Assembly (NCBI RefSeq): GCF_050402865.1
Contig: NZ_BAABMF010000008.1
Span: forward strand, 1 to 64,000
Direction of reading: 5' to 3'
DNA length: 64,000 nucleotides
Origin: Clostridium_AF sediminicola
Lineage (GTDB): Bacteria; Bacillota; Clostridia; Clostridiales; Clostridiaceae
Position 1 is the stretch's first letter. Every line of letters begins with the position of its first letter. Below, in pieces: positions 1 to 7,791 of the stretch. The position numbers and the translations under genes are program-made. The notes beneath the pieces are model-generated. The model saw only the letters and a program-made list of their open reading frames with translations. It was not told the origin of the DNA and did not search any database.

Positions 1-40
1 CGCCAGCGTTCGTCCTGAGCCAGGATCAAACTCTCAATTT
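1..40 (-). rRNA. 16S ribosomal RNA, 5' end only (partial)
   Basis: Read on the minus strand, these bases are the conserved start of bacterial 16S rRNA, including GAGAGTTTGATCCTGGCTCA and then GGACGAACGCTGGCG. The gene continues past the left edge. The exact mature 5' end is placed by analogy with other 16S genes and could differ by a few bases. Confidence 0.97.
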
Positions 41-162
41 GAAAAGTTCAATCATTTACTCATTACTTAAATTCATTGACTGGCATTTATTATCATTCTC
101 TGTTTAATTTTCAAAGATCAAATCTGTTAAATCTTTCTCGCTGTTTTTTCGACAGCTAAATC
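41..162 (-). other. Transcribed leader of the rRNA operon
   Basis: This lies between the rrn promoter and the 16S 5' end. On the minus strand it holds a small hairpin (GCTGT, A-rich loop, ACAGC) and the stretch TGATCTTTGAAAATTAAACA. The latter is typical of Firmicute rRNA leaders and spacers, where it takes part in processing and antitermination. There is no coding content. Confidence 0.7.
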
Positions 163-191
163 AGTTTAACATTTCAATTTCTCGTTGTCAA
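163..191 (-). promoter_or_regulatory. rRNA operon promoter
   Basis: On the minus strand a perfect -35 TTGACA (186-191) is followed after 17 bases by TAAACT (163-168) as -10. An A-rich stretch immediately upstream (about 192-215) fits an UP element. Position and sequence fit a growth-controlled rrn promoter. No second copy is obvious upstream. Confidence 0.8.
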
Positions 192-262
192 GAGTTTTTT
201 TTATTTTTCTTTCGACCGTTTTTTCGGTTTCTCTTGGCGACAAGGAATATCTTATCAAATAA

Positions 263-294
263 AATAAGATTGTATTTTTGTATACAACCTTATT
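263..294 (-). terminator. Terminator after the PadR/DUF2812 operon
   Basis: A 13-bp inverted repeat (263-275 with 282-294, one G-T pair) lies between the DUF2812 gene and the rrn promoter. On the minus strand it is followed by TTATTTG, so it is a moderate intrinsic terminator isolating the rRNA promoter from upstream transcription. Confidence 0.6.
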
Positions 295-393
295 ATTTGA
301 AATTATATTCTATTTACTCTATATTAGTATTTATTTCTTCATTTTTCGCATACTGATACTCCAGGATGTGTATCCTATACATCTATCCTATAT

Positions 394-954
394 TTATAGC
401 ATTTTTGATTTATTATTAAGAATTCTCTTTTTTCTTCTATGATAAGCAATGGCTACCATAACAGATGGTGCAGCAAAAACTGCTGATATAGCACCTATAA
501 AGAATAAAACATTTTCCAGCATTGTACCCAATATTTTATTACTTAATAAGATTTTAATTAAAGCTACTAAAATAAGAAGTGATACTGATATAGCTGCTGT
601 GTTTTTATATGTTTTGTTACACCTAGAATACTTATTCAAATAATTTTCTTTATCTGTATATATTGGAACAGACCCAGGTGAAGCTGCAAAGAAATGAAAA
701 GGACCATATGAACACATATGTTGCCACCCACTATTCTCAAACAATAGAAAATACTCGTCATCCTTTTTTTCTAATTCTTTATAGTCCATCGAATAAACCA
801 AATTCTTCCTTTCACTTTTAACTAGTCTATAACGAAACAATGTCATCTTTTCCAGAATCCATCCCTTTTTCGCCATTGCACTAAATTTTTTTATAGCTCT
901 ATCTTCATCAAATGCTAAACCCATATTCAATATATATTTATATTTCTTTTCCAT
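394..954 (-). CDS. DUF2812 domain-containing membrane protein
   Basis: The N-terminal half (residues ~1-110) is the DUF2812 domain, with a GWILEKMT stretch near the start and SGWQHMCSYGP followed by FHFF. Two hydrophobic segments near residues 118-137 and 145-167 are likely membrane helices, followed by a basic tail. The start is the ATG at 954, with GGAGGG eight bases upstream; a GTG at 963 lies inside the ribosome binding site. The gene overlaps the padR stop by 17 bases. PadR/DUF2812 pairs are common in Firmicutes, where the membrane protein is usually the regulated partner. Its biochemical function is unknown. Confidence 0.85.
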   Translation of the reverse strand: MEKKYKYILNMGLAFDEDRAIKKFSAMAKKGWILEKMTLFRYRLVKSERKNLVYSMDYKELEKKDDEYFLLFENSGWQHMCSYGPFHFFAASPGSVPIYTDKENYLNKYSRCNKTYKNTAAISVSLLILVALIKILLSNKILGTMLENVLFFIGAISAVFAAPSVMVAIAYHRRKKRILNNKSKML

Positions 955-1294
955 TCTTCTCACCCTCCTCTAAAAATTGCAAAGCTTCTTTACCATGTTC
1001 AACCATACTAATCCTTCTATTAATATCTTTTTTCAATATTTCTTTACCCTTAGAAGTTAGAGTATATATTTTTTTTCTTACATCTTCACTAACTACTAAC
1101 TTTATTAAATCTGCATTAAGTAACTTTTTTATTATTGTATAAAGACTTGCAGGGCCTATTATAAATTGACCTTGTGAAAGCTCTTGAACTTTTTGCATAA
1201 TACCATATCCATGAATAGGTTCAACCAAAGTTAACAAAATATAATAGGTTGAATCTGTCAGTATATCTTCATCTAATGATTTTCCTCTAGCCAT
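938..1294 (-). CDS. PadR family transcriptional regulator
   Basis: A 118-residue winged-helix repressor. It has the PadR pattern: ILLTLVEPIHGYGIMQKVQE in helices 1-2, GPASLYTIIKKLLNADLI as the recognition helix, and the wing ending KKIYTLTSKGKEIL, followed by a short charged dimerisation helix. AAGGAGG precedes the ATG at good spacing. It is first in a two-gene operon with the DUF2812 protein. The promoter upstream overlaps an elaborate array of inverted and direct repeats (1417-1480), a likely autoregulatory operator. The ligand is unknown. Confidence 0.93.
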   Translation of the reverse strand: MARGKSLDEDILTDSTYYILLTLVEPIHGYGIMQKVQELSQGQFIIGPASLYTIIKKLLNADLIKLVVSEDVRKKIYTLTSKGKEILKKDINRRISMVEHGKEALQFLEEGEKNGKEI

Positions 1295-1416
1295 TTGATT
1301 ACCTCCTTATTAGTTTAACTATCGATGATTTTGGTACATGAACGCTACATTTGTTTCGTCTTTTATTTCATTTACGAACCACATATTCGCTATCAAGATT
1401 ATTTGAAAGCATAATC

Positions 1417-1480
1417 ATATCATTCAATAATATAGTATTAAATGATATATTATTGAATGATATATCATTTAATGATATAT
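1417..1480 (-). repeat. Nested inverted and direct repeats, candidate PadR operator
   Basis: Three copies of ATGATATAT start at 1442, 1457 and 1472, an exact 15-bp period. Overlapping them are an 18-bp perfect inverted repeat (1417-1434 with 1446-1463) and a 14-bp one (1437-1450 with 1460-1473). The array begins at the padR -10 box and runs into the transcribed leader, where a repressor would block transcription. Assignment to PadR is inferred from position only. Confidence 0.7.
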
Positions 1481-1505
1481 TAGCATTCATTCCAAATTTA
1501 GTCAA
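1477..1505 (-). promoter_or_regulatory. padR operon promoter
   Basis: On the minus strand, TTGACT (1500-1505) and TAATAT (1477-1482) are separated by exactly 17 bases. The -10 overlaps the last unit of the repeat array described for 1417-1480. The rest of the ~180-base leader to the padR start (about 1295-1416) shows no other recognisable feature. Confidence 0.7.
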
Positions 1506-1549
1506 GTTTTAATTTTGAAATAACTTTCAGTACATTTCTAAATTATTAA

Positions 1550-1582
1550 GAACCTACCGTTGTGTTTCACGACGGTAGGTTC
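1550..1582 (-). terminator. Terminator hairpin of the CCGTCGTG family, after the AraC-like gene
   Basis: Fifteen-base arms (1550-1564 and 1568-1582, one wobble pair) form a GC-richer stem around a 3-base loop, 23 bases beyond the stop of the AraC-type gene. The downstream minus-strand sequence, TTAATAATTT, is only moderately U-rich. The same core recurs at four other places in the window. Confidence 0.7.
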
Positions 1583-1604
1583 TTTCAATTCACAGATAAG
1601 CTTT

Positions 1605-3122
1605 TTACAATTCACTATAAATCTGTTTTAAAAGCTCACAAGCCTTATAATCATATTCTTTTGCTTCTATAACTAAAGATGCTATTTCCTTCCTTACTTC
1701 GGGCTCCAAAAATTTTCTAAGTGCTTCTTCATTTTGGCAAAAGCCACCTTTAACCTCATTCATTTTAAATGAGCATTGCGCCGCTGCTCTGAATTGTTTT
1801 GCAGCTTCATTACATATTACAGAAATATTTTCATTGGTGCTACCTACCCATTCAATAAAACATGCTGCATATGAACGCCCCTCTCCAACCATTGCTTGAG
1901 CATCATTTTGGCACATAAGACGTTCAATCAAAATAGGTATTATTGTATTGTTTGTAAATTCATTATCATTTGTGATTTGTTTTGCCCATTCATCATAGGC
2001 AAGCTGTCCACCAGCATAAACACGTTCATATTTTCCATCTTGTGATTTTATAGAGATACTTTCTTTTGTCATAACACTAATAGCATTTTTTATTATAGAT
2101 TTTTGACTTATCATACTATGTTGATTCTCTCCAACAGCAATTAATGCAATAGTGCTTTCATTTTCCCACCAACTACTACATATATAATAGCCACTATCAT
2201 CTATTGTAACCCCTTTTGAAAATTCCTTATTCTCTTGAAAACAGTTCCAACCTAATAATGTGTTTCCATCTTCTCTGTATCCTGTAACCAGACATGCTTC
2301 TGGTGGCCCTATTATTCCTAATGCAATTACAGGTCTACCTTCATCTATCTCTTTTTTGATGAAATTAATAAAATCTTGTTTAGAAGAGTTTTTACGTTCT
2401 AAAACTGTATAATCTTTTCCGACACCTTCAAAAGAACGCTTAAAAACTTCATTTGGTTCTTCATAAATATTCATAATATCTACATTGCCACAATCCCAGC
2501 AATTTTTATTCCATCTTAATCTGAAAGCTGCTCCTGATACTGCCATTATATATGCATAATCCATTTTTTGACCCATATAGTTTAAACACGACTTAAGCGC
2601 AACTGGAAAAGGTGTACATTCTTCAAAAGTATATGCCACTTTAGGGACTCCGTATAAAATACAACTATCTTCTGATTTATTCATTTTTCTTTCCATATTA
2701 ATACCCTCCTGAATGCTCAGGTGAGAAAATGTCATATCTTCATTTTTATAAATTACAGGAGCATATATTCCCATAAGTATTCGTCTTCGTCCAACCTTAT
2801 AGGATTTCTTACGAAATTCAGAAGGATAAACTTTTGTATGTCGTTTAAATGCTCTGGTAAAAGCATCATAACTATTAAACTTGTATTCATATGCTATATC
2901 AGTCAACTTTTTTCCAGTATGAATAATATCAAATGCAGCATTTGCCAATCTTCTCTCTAGAATATATTTTGATAATGAAACACCTACATATTCTTTAAAT
3001 GTTTCTCTGATATGCCTATAGGAAAACCCTGTAGCTTTTTCTAAATCATCATATTCTATATCTGACTTTATCCTTGCTTCAATAAATATTGCTGTTGACC
3101 ATATAAAAAGTGAGTAATCCAT
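1605..3122 (-). CDS. AraC-type regulator with a large C-terminal BtrH/C39-like domain (tentative)
   Basis: Residues ~5-110 are an AraC/XylS DNA-binding domain: two helix-turn-helix units, with RLANAAFDIIHTGKKLTDIA and FNSYDAFTRAFKRHTKVYPSEFR. Unusually this domain is N-terminal. About 390 residues follow that do not look like a cupin or GyrI effector domain. They contain EECTPFPVALKSCLNYMG near residue 168 and GRPVIALGIIGPPEACLVTGY near 265, which resemble the cysteine/glycine pattern of BtrH-type and C39-peptidase-like domains. That assignment is tentative. The start is the ATG at 3122 with AAAGGTGG upstream; TTG at 3128 is less likely. The gene is monocistronic, with a terminator at 1550-1582. 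The ligand is unknown. Confidence 0.75.
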   Translation of the reverse strand: MDYSLFIWSTAIFIEARIKSDIEYDDLEKATGFSYRHIRETFKEYVGVSLSKYILERRLANAAFDIIHTGKKLTDIAYEYKFNSYDAFTRAFKRHTKVYPSEFRKKSYKVGRRRILMGIYAPVIYKNEDMTFSHLSIQEGINMERKMNKSEDSCILYGVPKVAYTFEECTPFPVALKSCLNYMGQKMDYAYIMAVSGAAFRLRWNKNCWDCGNVDIMNIYEEPNEVFKRSFEGVGKDYTVLERKNSSKQDFINFIKKEIDEGRPVIALGIIGPPEACLVTGYREDGNTLLGWNCFQENKEFSKGVTIDDSGYYICSSWWENESTIALIAVGENQHSMISQKSIIKNAISVMTKESISIKSQDGKYERVYAGGQLAYDEWAKQITNDNEFTNNTIIPILIERLMCQNDAQAMVGEGRSYAACFIEWVGSTNENISVICNEAAKQFRAAAQCSFKMNEVKGGFCQNEEALRKFLEPEVRKEIASLVIEAKEYDYKACELLKQIYSEL

Positions 3123-3147
3123 TTTCAACCACCTTTCTTAGAAAATT

Positions 3148-3170
3148 CTTCCGGAAGTAATATTATTATA
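3148..3170 (-). promoter_or_regulatory. -10 box and CTTCCGGAAG palindrome upstream of the AraC-like gene
   Basis: On the minus strand TATAAT (3165-3170) is followed by the perfect 10-bp palindrome CTTCCGGAAG (3148-3157) near the expected transcription start. I see no convincing -35. The palindrome may be an operator; this rests on position alone. Confidence 0.35.
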
Positions 3171-3211
3171 GAACACAATTTAAATAAAAACTCGACATTT
3201 TTGACCTTCAT

Positions 3212-5263
3212 CTATAATTCTATATTTCTCTTAAATGCAAAATATGTTGCAAGAAAATAACTTATATAAACTAAAACTATTAGTGTAATTGAAATACCAA
3301 TGTTCATTATAAAAACATCTCTACCCATATATGCATGTATCTCCATAGAAGTCTGCTTACTAAATACATATAAGAATATCCCAGAGCCTAACAATGCTAC
3401 TATGATAGGAATATTAAAGTAAATACCTATTTGTTTCAGAATCAGTTTATTTGATTCTCTATTATCAACCCCAATTTTTCGTAGGATCTTGAACCTTTCC
3501 TTGTGTTCAAAAGAATCCGATAATTGCTGAAGTGACAGTATTGTTAAGCATATTATTAGAAAAACACCACCACAGTATATACCTAGGAATTTCATCATCA
3601 AGGCTGTTGTCTTAGTTTCATTAACTTGCTCTGTTCTTGTAGTTACACTAATAACCTCTTTGAACCCAGATTCATCACCATATTTATCATATAAATATTT
3701 ATAATTCTTGATAAACCTTTCTTTTGCAAAAAACTTAACTGTTTTTGCAAACTCATAATCCATCATCTTATCTGTATTTGCATAAAAGTTTACATTTGCA
3801 ATGGTTAAATCTTCACATGAATTATCAGGTATTATTATAGTAAAGTTTGTATACTTGTTATACACTCTTTCTCCTAAAGGCTCAGTATAGCATTGATTTA
3901 AATCTATATTATATGATTTCCCATGGGATTTAATTGAAGGATTTTCCTTTGTATAATTCTCAATATCACTTCTCGTAACAGTTTTTCTCCACTGCATGGC
4001 AAATTCATCATCACTTAATCTTATACTTTCATAGCCTGCCATAATTCTAAGTTTATTGTAATCACTTAAGCTAATAGCTAAAGGTGGAAATGAATCTTTT
4101 CTTCTTTTATAAAAGTCTTCTTTTTTGAGAAAATACATCTCTAGCTGACAATAATCTTGTATTTTAAATTTACTTTCATTTATATAATTATAAACTTCTT
4201 CATAATCAATTATAGCTCTATCCTTTATGTCTCGTATATCCTTATAACTTGTATCTATTTTCACATCAAAAACACTTCTCAAAGGAAGATAACCTGTAAC
4301 CCATTCTGACATTATGGGTCCCATAATAAAACATACTATTGATGCAAACAATGTAACTGTAATCGTAGCCATTAATATAGATGTAGTATTTATTTTTGAA
4401 AGTAATTGACCTATTAAAAATAGGTTAGTATTCTTATATTTAAACCTAATAAACTTGTTTTTTACAAGTACAATCATGTATGCTGCTGAATAAAAGCCTG
4501 CATAAATACCTATAATCATCCCTATAGTAACCATCAAGAGAATTTTATTTTTTCCAGGTACATACTCACTAGATATGTGCATCACTTCAATATATTTTCT
4601 AATATTAAAAAATGCAAAAACATAAGAACTAAGAGATATTAATGCTATGGTTATATAACCCCATTTTCCCCTTGAAAACTGAATTTCCGTTTTTTTATCA
4701 TCATTAAACATATCAATAAGCTTGATTTTTGATAAAGTCTTAATATTGAACAAACCTATTACAGTAAAAATTATTAAAAAGAATATAATTGTTTTAAAAA
4801 TTGTATCTCCATAAAGTCTGAAACCAAAAGCTATTCTGCTATCAACTGTTGCAAGTATCAACACAGTCAACACATGTGAGAAGAGACTTCCTAAGACAAT
4901 CCCCATTAGAATTGATATCAATCCCATTATGGAAGTTTCGATAAAAAACAGAAAAGCAAGATTTCTTTGTTCCATTCCTAAGAGTATATATGTAGCAAAT
5001 TCCTTTTTACGTCTTTTTATAATGTATTTATTTACATGTGCAACTAATAAAGATAATACAGCCGTAATAAAATATGATGCATATTTCAAATATGTATATA
5101 AGAACGTAAGCTGAAATTGCCCACTAGTTATCAATTCATATTTTGAACTGGACAATGACATAAAAGAATAGAATAGAGCTACGCATGAAGTAAGGGTTAC
5201 AAAATATATCAAGTAGTCTTTTATAGAACGTCTAGCATTTCTAAGAATTAGTTTAGCATACAT
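3212..5263 (-). CDS. BceB-type ABC transporter permease (antimicrobial peptide sensing/detoxification)
   Basis: A 683-residue FtsX-family permease with the BceB layout: about ten hydrophobic segments and a large extracytoplasmic domain (~residues 320-560) between the seventh and eighth. It starts MYAKLILRNARRSIKDYLIYF, a family-typical N-terminus. It overlaps the 3' end of the ATPase gene by 11 bases, so the two are translationally coupled. In BceAB systems the permease binds peptide antibiotics such as bacitracin or lantibiotics bound to lipid II-cycle intermediates, and also serves as the sensor for the partner kinase. The specific peptide cannot be predicted here. Confidence 0.93.
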   Translation of the reverse strand: MYAKLILRNARRSIKDYLIYFVTLTSCVALFYSFMSLSSSKYELITSGQFQLTFLYTYLKYASYFITAVLSLLVAHVNKYIIKRRKKEFATYILLGMEQRNLAFLFFIETSIMGLISILMGIVLGSLFSHVLTVLILATVDSRIAFGFRLYGDTIFKTIIFFLIIFTVIGLFNIKTLSKIKLIDMFNDDKKTEIQFSRGKWGYITIALISLSSYVFAFFNIRKYIEVMHISSEYVPGKNKILLMVTIGMIIGIYAGFYSAAYMIVLVKNKFIRFKYKNTNLFLIGQLLSKINTTSILMATITVTLFASIVCFIMGPIMSEWVTGYLPLRSVFDVKIDTSYKDIRDIKDRAIIDYEEVYNYINESKFKIQDYCQLEMYFLKKEDFYKRRKDSFPPLAISLSDYNKLRIMAGYESIRLSDDEFAMQWRKTVTRSDIENYTKENPSIKSHGKSYNIDLNQCYTEPLGERVYNKYTNFTIIIPDNSCEDLTIANVNFYANTDKMMDYEFAKTVKFFAKERFIKNYKYLYDKYGDESGFKEVISVTTRTEQVNETKTTALMMKFLGIYCGGVFLIICLTILSLQQLSDSFEHKERFKILRKIGVDNRESNKLILKQIGIYFNIPIIVALLGSGIFLYVFSKQTSMEIHAYMGRDVFIMNIGISITLIVLVYISYFLATYFAFKRNIEL

Positions 5264-6020
5264 CTCTTATATCACCACCTAGTAAAGCTACTACGTCAAG
5301 AATTTGATTAAAAAATTGTTTACGTGTATTTTCACCTTTAACCAATTCCGTAAAAATTTTTCCATCTTTGATAAACAAAATTCTATTACAGTAGCTAGCT
5401 GTAAATGAATCATGTGTTACCATTAGAATTGTTGCTCCTAATTTCTTGTTCATATCTGAAATTGTTTCAATAAGCATTTGTGATGACTTAGAATCTAATG
5501 ATCCTGTTGGTTCATCAGCTAGTATAAACTTTGGATTTGTAACAATTGCTCTTGCACAGGCTCCACGTTGTTTTTGGCCTCCAGATACCTCATATGGATA
5601 TTTATTTAAAATGCTTTCAATTCCTAATTGTTTAGATATCATTAGCACACGTTTTTCAATCTCATCAGCATTACATTTGTTGATTGTAAGTGCTAATGCA
5701 ATATTTTCATGTATAGTTAATGTATCAAGGAGATTAAAGTCTTGAAATATAAACCCTAAATTTTCACGTCTAAACTTTGATATTCCCTTTTGAGAAATTT
5801 CTGTTATATCTTTATCTTCAATATAGATATGTCCTGCACTAACTGTATCAATAGTTGATATTACATTAAGTAAAGTTGTTTTACCGGAACCTGAAGGACC
5901 CATAACACCAACAAATTCTCCCCCGTTAATATCAAAACTAATATCATCAACCGCTTTAACTACGTTCCCTTTGTTTCCATAGTATTTTTCAATATTTTTT
6001 ATACTTACTATTCTTTCCAT
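5253..6020 (-). CDS. BceA-type ABC transporter ATP-binding protein
   Basis: A complete MacB/BceA-like ATPase of 255 residues, with Walker A GPSGSGKTTLLN, Q-loop FIFQDFNLLDTLT, signature VSGGQKQRGACARA, Walker B FILADEPTGSLD and the H-loop in VTHDSFTASY. The ATG at 6020 is chosen because AGAGAGGTGATAACA precedes it with good spacing; a GTG at 6029 is inside that ribosome binding site. It forms the transporter with the overlapping BceB-type permease and lies 71 bases after the kinase gene. That gap holds a possible response-regulator site at 6077-6091, so the transporter may have its own inducible promoter. Confidence 0.94.
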   Translation of the reverse strand: MERIVSIKNIEKYYGNKGNVVKAVDDISFDINGGEFVGVMGPSGSGKTTLLNVISTIDTVSAGHIYIEDKDITEISQKGISKFRRENLGFIFQDFNLLDTLTIHENIALALTINKCNADEIEKRVLMISKQLGIESILNKYPYEVSGGQKQRGACARAIVTNPKFILADEPTGSLDSKSSQMLIETISDMNKKLGATILMVTHDSFTASYCNRILFIKDGKIFTELVKGENTRKQFFNQILDVVALLGGDIRDVC

Positions 6021-6076
6021 TGTTATCACCTCTCTTTTAATTCTACAAAATTTAATATAGCTTTTGTATCACTTTT

Positions 6077-6091
6077 GCTTACAATAACCTT
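6077..6091 (-). promoter_or_regulatory. Candidate response-regulator site upstream of the BceA-type gene
   Basis: On the minus strand this reads AAGGTTATTGTAAGC. It matches 13 of 15 bases of AAGGTTATCGTAAGG at 63728-63742, upstream of another kinase-linked ABC gene. A TATATT lies 17 bases further on. Position between kinase and transporter genes suits binding by an OmpR-type regulator. Confidence 0.4.
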
Positions 6092-7114
6092 TCAACTTTG
6101 TAACATAGAGGCTTGGATAGTCCCTTTAGGGAAAGATATAGCTACCCTTGTATATTGATTTTGCTTTGATTCAATCTTAATCAAAAGTCCCAGCTTACCA
6201 CATAACTTTCTAGATAGATACAGACCTATTCCTGTTGATTTTTCATTGACTCTTCCATTACTTCCTGTAAAACCTTTTTCAAATACCCTTGATAATTCAT
6301 TTTTTGATATTCCTATACCATTATCTTCAATAACAAGGTTAACTCCATTTTTTAACTCTTGAGTATATATTTTTATTTCAGGAGATATGTCACACCTATA
6401 TTTTACTGAATTAATAAGCAACTGATTTATAATAAATTCAATCCATTTACTATCTGAATATACTGTAGTTTGGAGATTAAATAATTCAATGTTTATGTTG
6501 TTTTTAATAAACATTTGTTTGTTTCTAATCATAACAGCATTAACGCATTTTTCTAGTGATACCTCTTTAACAAGATAGTCTTTTTCCACATTTTCACAAC
6601 GTGCATAAAACATAGCTTGTTCCACAAAATTATCTATTTTTTCAAGTTCTGATAAGATAACTCTTGTTGTTTGAGATTTATTATTTTCACTTACAAGCTT
6701 TATTGAAGATATTGGGGTTTTAATTTCATGTACCCACTGCTCAATATACTCTTTGTACTCTTTTCGTTCATTCTTTATTCTAGTTATCTCTTCAATCATA
6801 GATTTGTTAGCCATCTTTAGCAAAGTATAATATGGTAATGAATCAACATACTTAGGTTCATTAATTATTTCAGAAATAAGATACCTTTTATCTAATCCTT
6901 TTGCAATCTTATACAGACTATTAAAATATTTTTTTCTTTGTATGTACTGAAAAATATAAAAAGTTATCAATATTGAATACCAAACTATAAGAATTATAAA
7001 CAAGCTATAAATATTATTTCCTGAACTCATCAAAAAACATATTAATGCAACAGAGCTAATAATATTTAAAACTATTACAGATATTTTATCCTTTAAAAAA
7101 TAAAAGAAGCTCAT
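6092..7114 (-). CDS. BceS-like intramembrane-sensing histidine kinase
   Basis: A 340-residue kinase with two closely spaced N-terminal membrane helices (~residues 10-30 and 34-56) and almost no extracellular loop, the hallmark of BceS-type kinases. These do not sense peptide themselves but respond to the BceAB transporter. The phosphoacceptor histidine is in EQWVHEIKTPISSIKL (~residue 130). The ATP-binding domain shows INQLLINSVKYR (N box) and EDNGIGI (G1 box). Its ATG overlaps the response-regulator stop by four bases, so the pair is translationally coupled. Confidence 0.94.
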   Translation of the reverse strand: MSFFYFLKDKISVIVLNIISSVALICFLMSSGNNIYSLFIILIVWYSILITFYIFQYIQRKKYFNSLYKIAKGLDKRYLISEIINEPKYVDSLPYYTLLKMANKSMIEEITRIKNERKEYKEYIEQWVHEIKTPISSIKLVSENNKSQTTRVILSELEKIDNFVEQAMFYARCENVEKDYLVKEVSLEKCVNAVMIRNKQMFIKNNINIELFNLQTTVYSDSKWIEFIINQLLINSVKYRCDISPEIKIYTQELKNGVNLVIEDNGIGISKNELSRVFEKGFTGSNGRVNEKSTGIGLYLSRKLCGKLGLLIKIESKQNQYTRVAISFPKGTIQASMLQS

Positions 7115-7779
7115 ATCATATACCCCTGTCCCCTTTTAGTCTTTATAAAATCTGAAATTCCTAATTCATCAAGTTTATTTCTTATCCTTGTTATATTGAC
7201 AGTTAAAGTATTATCGCTTACAAATAGCTCACTATCCCACAAATATTCAACAATATCTAGTCTAGAAACAATTTTTTCTTTATTCATTAGAAGATAATAA
7301 AATATTTTCAATTCATTTTTTGTAAGTTCCACCTCTTTAGATTTATACTCTACCTTACTTGTCAAAATATCTAGTTTTATACCTTTGTACTGAATAACAT
7401 CCTGTGAATCCGTATTAGGATATGCTCTTTTTAGCAAGGCTTCTATTCTTGCAACAAGAATAGAAGTATTATATGGTTTTGTAATAAAATCATCTCCACC
7501 TAATGTAATGCTCATTAGCTCATCTACATCTGTATTTCTACTTGTGACAAATATTATAGGTATGTTTGAAAAACTTCTAATCTCAGTACACACCTTAAAT
7601 CCATCATAACATGGTAAGTTGATATCAAGTATTATCAAATGTGGATTAGTTTCCTTAACTAATAAAGGTATGTTAGTAAATTCTTTAGCTAGTATAGCTT
7701 TATAACCATTCTTTGTGAGCAAATAACTTAACTCATTTCTTATCTGCTCATTATCTTCTACTATCATTATTTTAAACAT
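7111..7779 (-). CDS. BceR-like OmpR-family response regulator
   Basis: A 222-residue regulator: receiver domain (phosphoacceptor Asp in LIILDINLPCYDGF, conserved Lys in FITKPY) and a C-terminal winged helix ending in TIRI-type helix NTLTVNITRIRNKL and GQGYMI. AGGAGGG precedes the ATG. It is the cognate regulator of the overlapping BceS-like kinase and should activate the downstream bceAB-like genes when peptide flux is sensed. Confidence 0.95.
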   Translation of the reverse strand: MFKIMIVEDNEQIRNELSYLLTKNGYKAILAKEFTNIPLLVKETNPHLIILDINLPCYDGFKVCTEIRSFSNIPIIFVTSRNTDVDELMSITLGGDDFITKPYNTSILVARIEALLKRAYPNTDSQDVIQYKGIKLDILTSKVEYKSKEVELTKNELKIFYYLLMNKEKIVSRLDIVEYLWDSELFVSDNTLTVNITRIRNKLDELGISDFIKTKRGQGYMI

Positions 7780-7791
7780 TTAATTTCCCTC

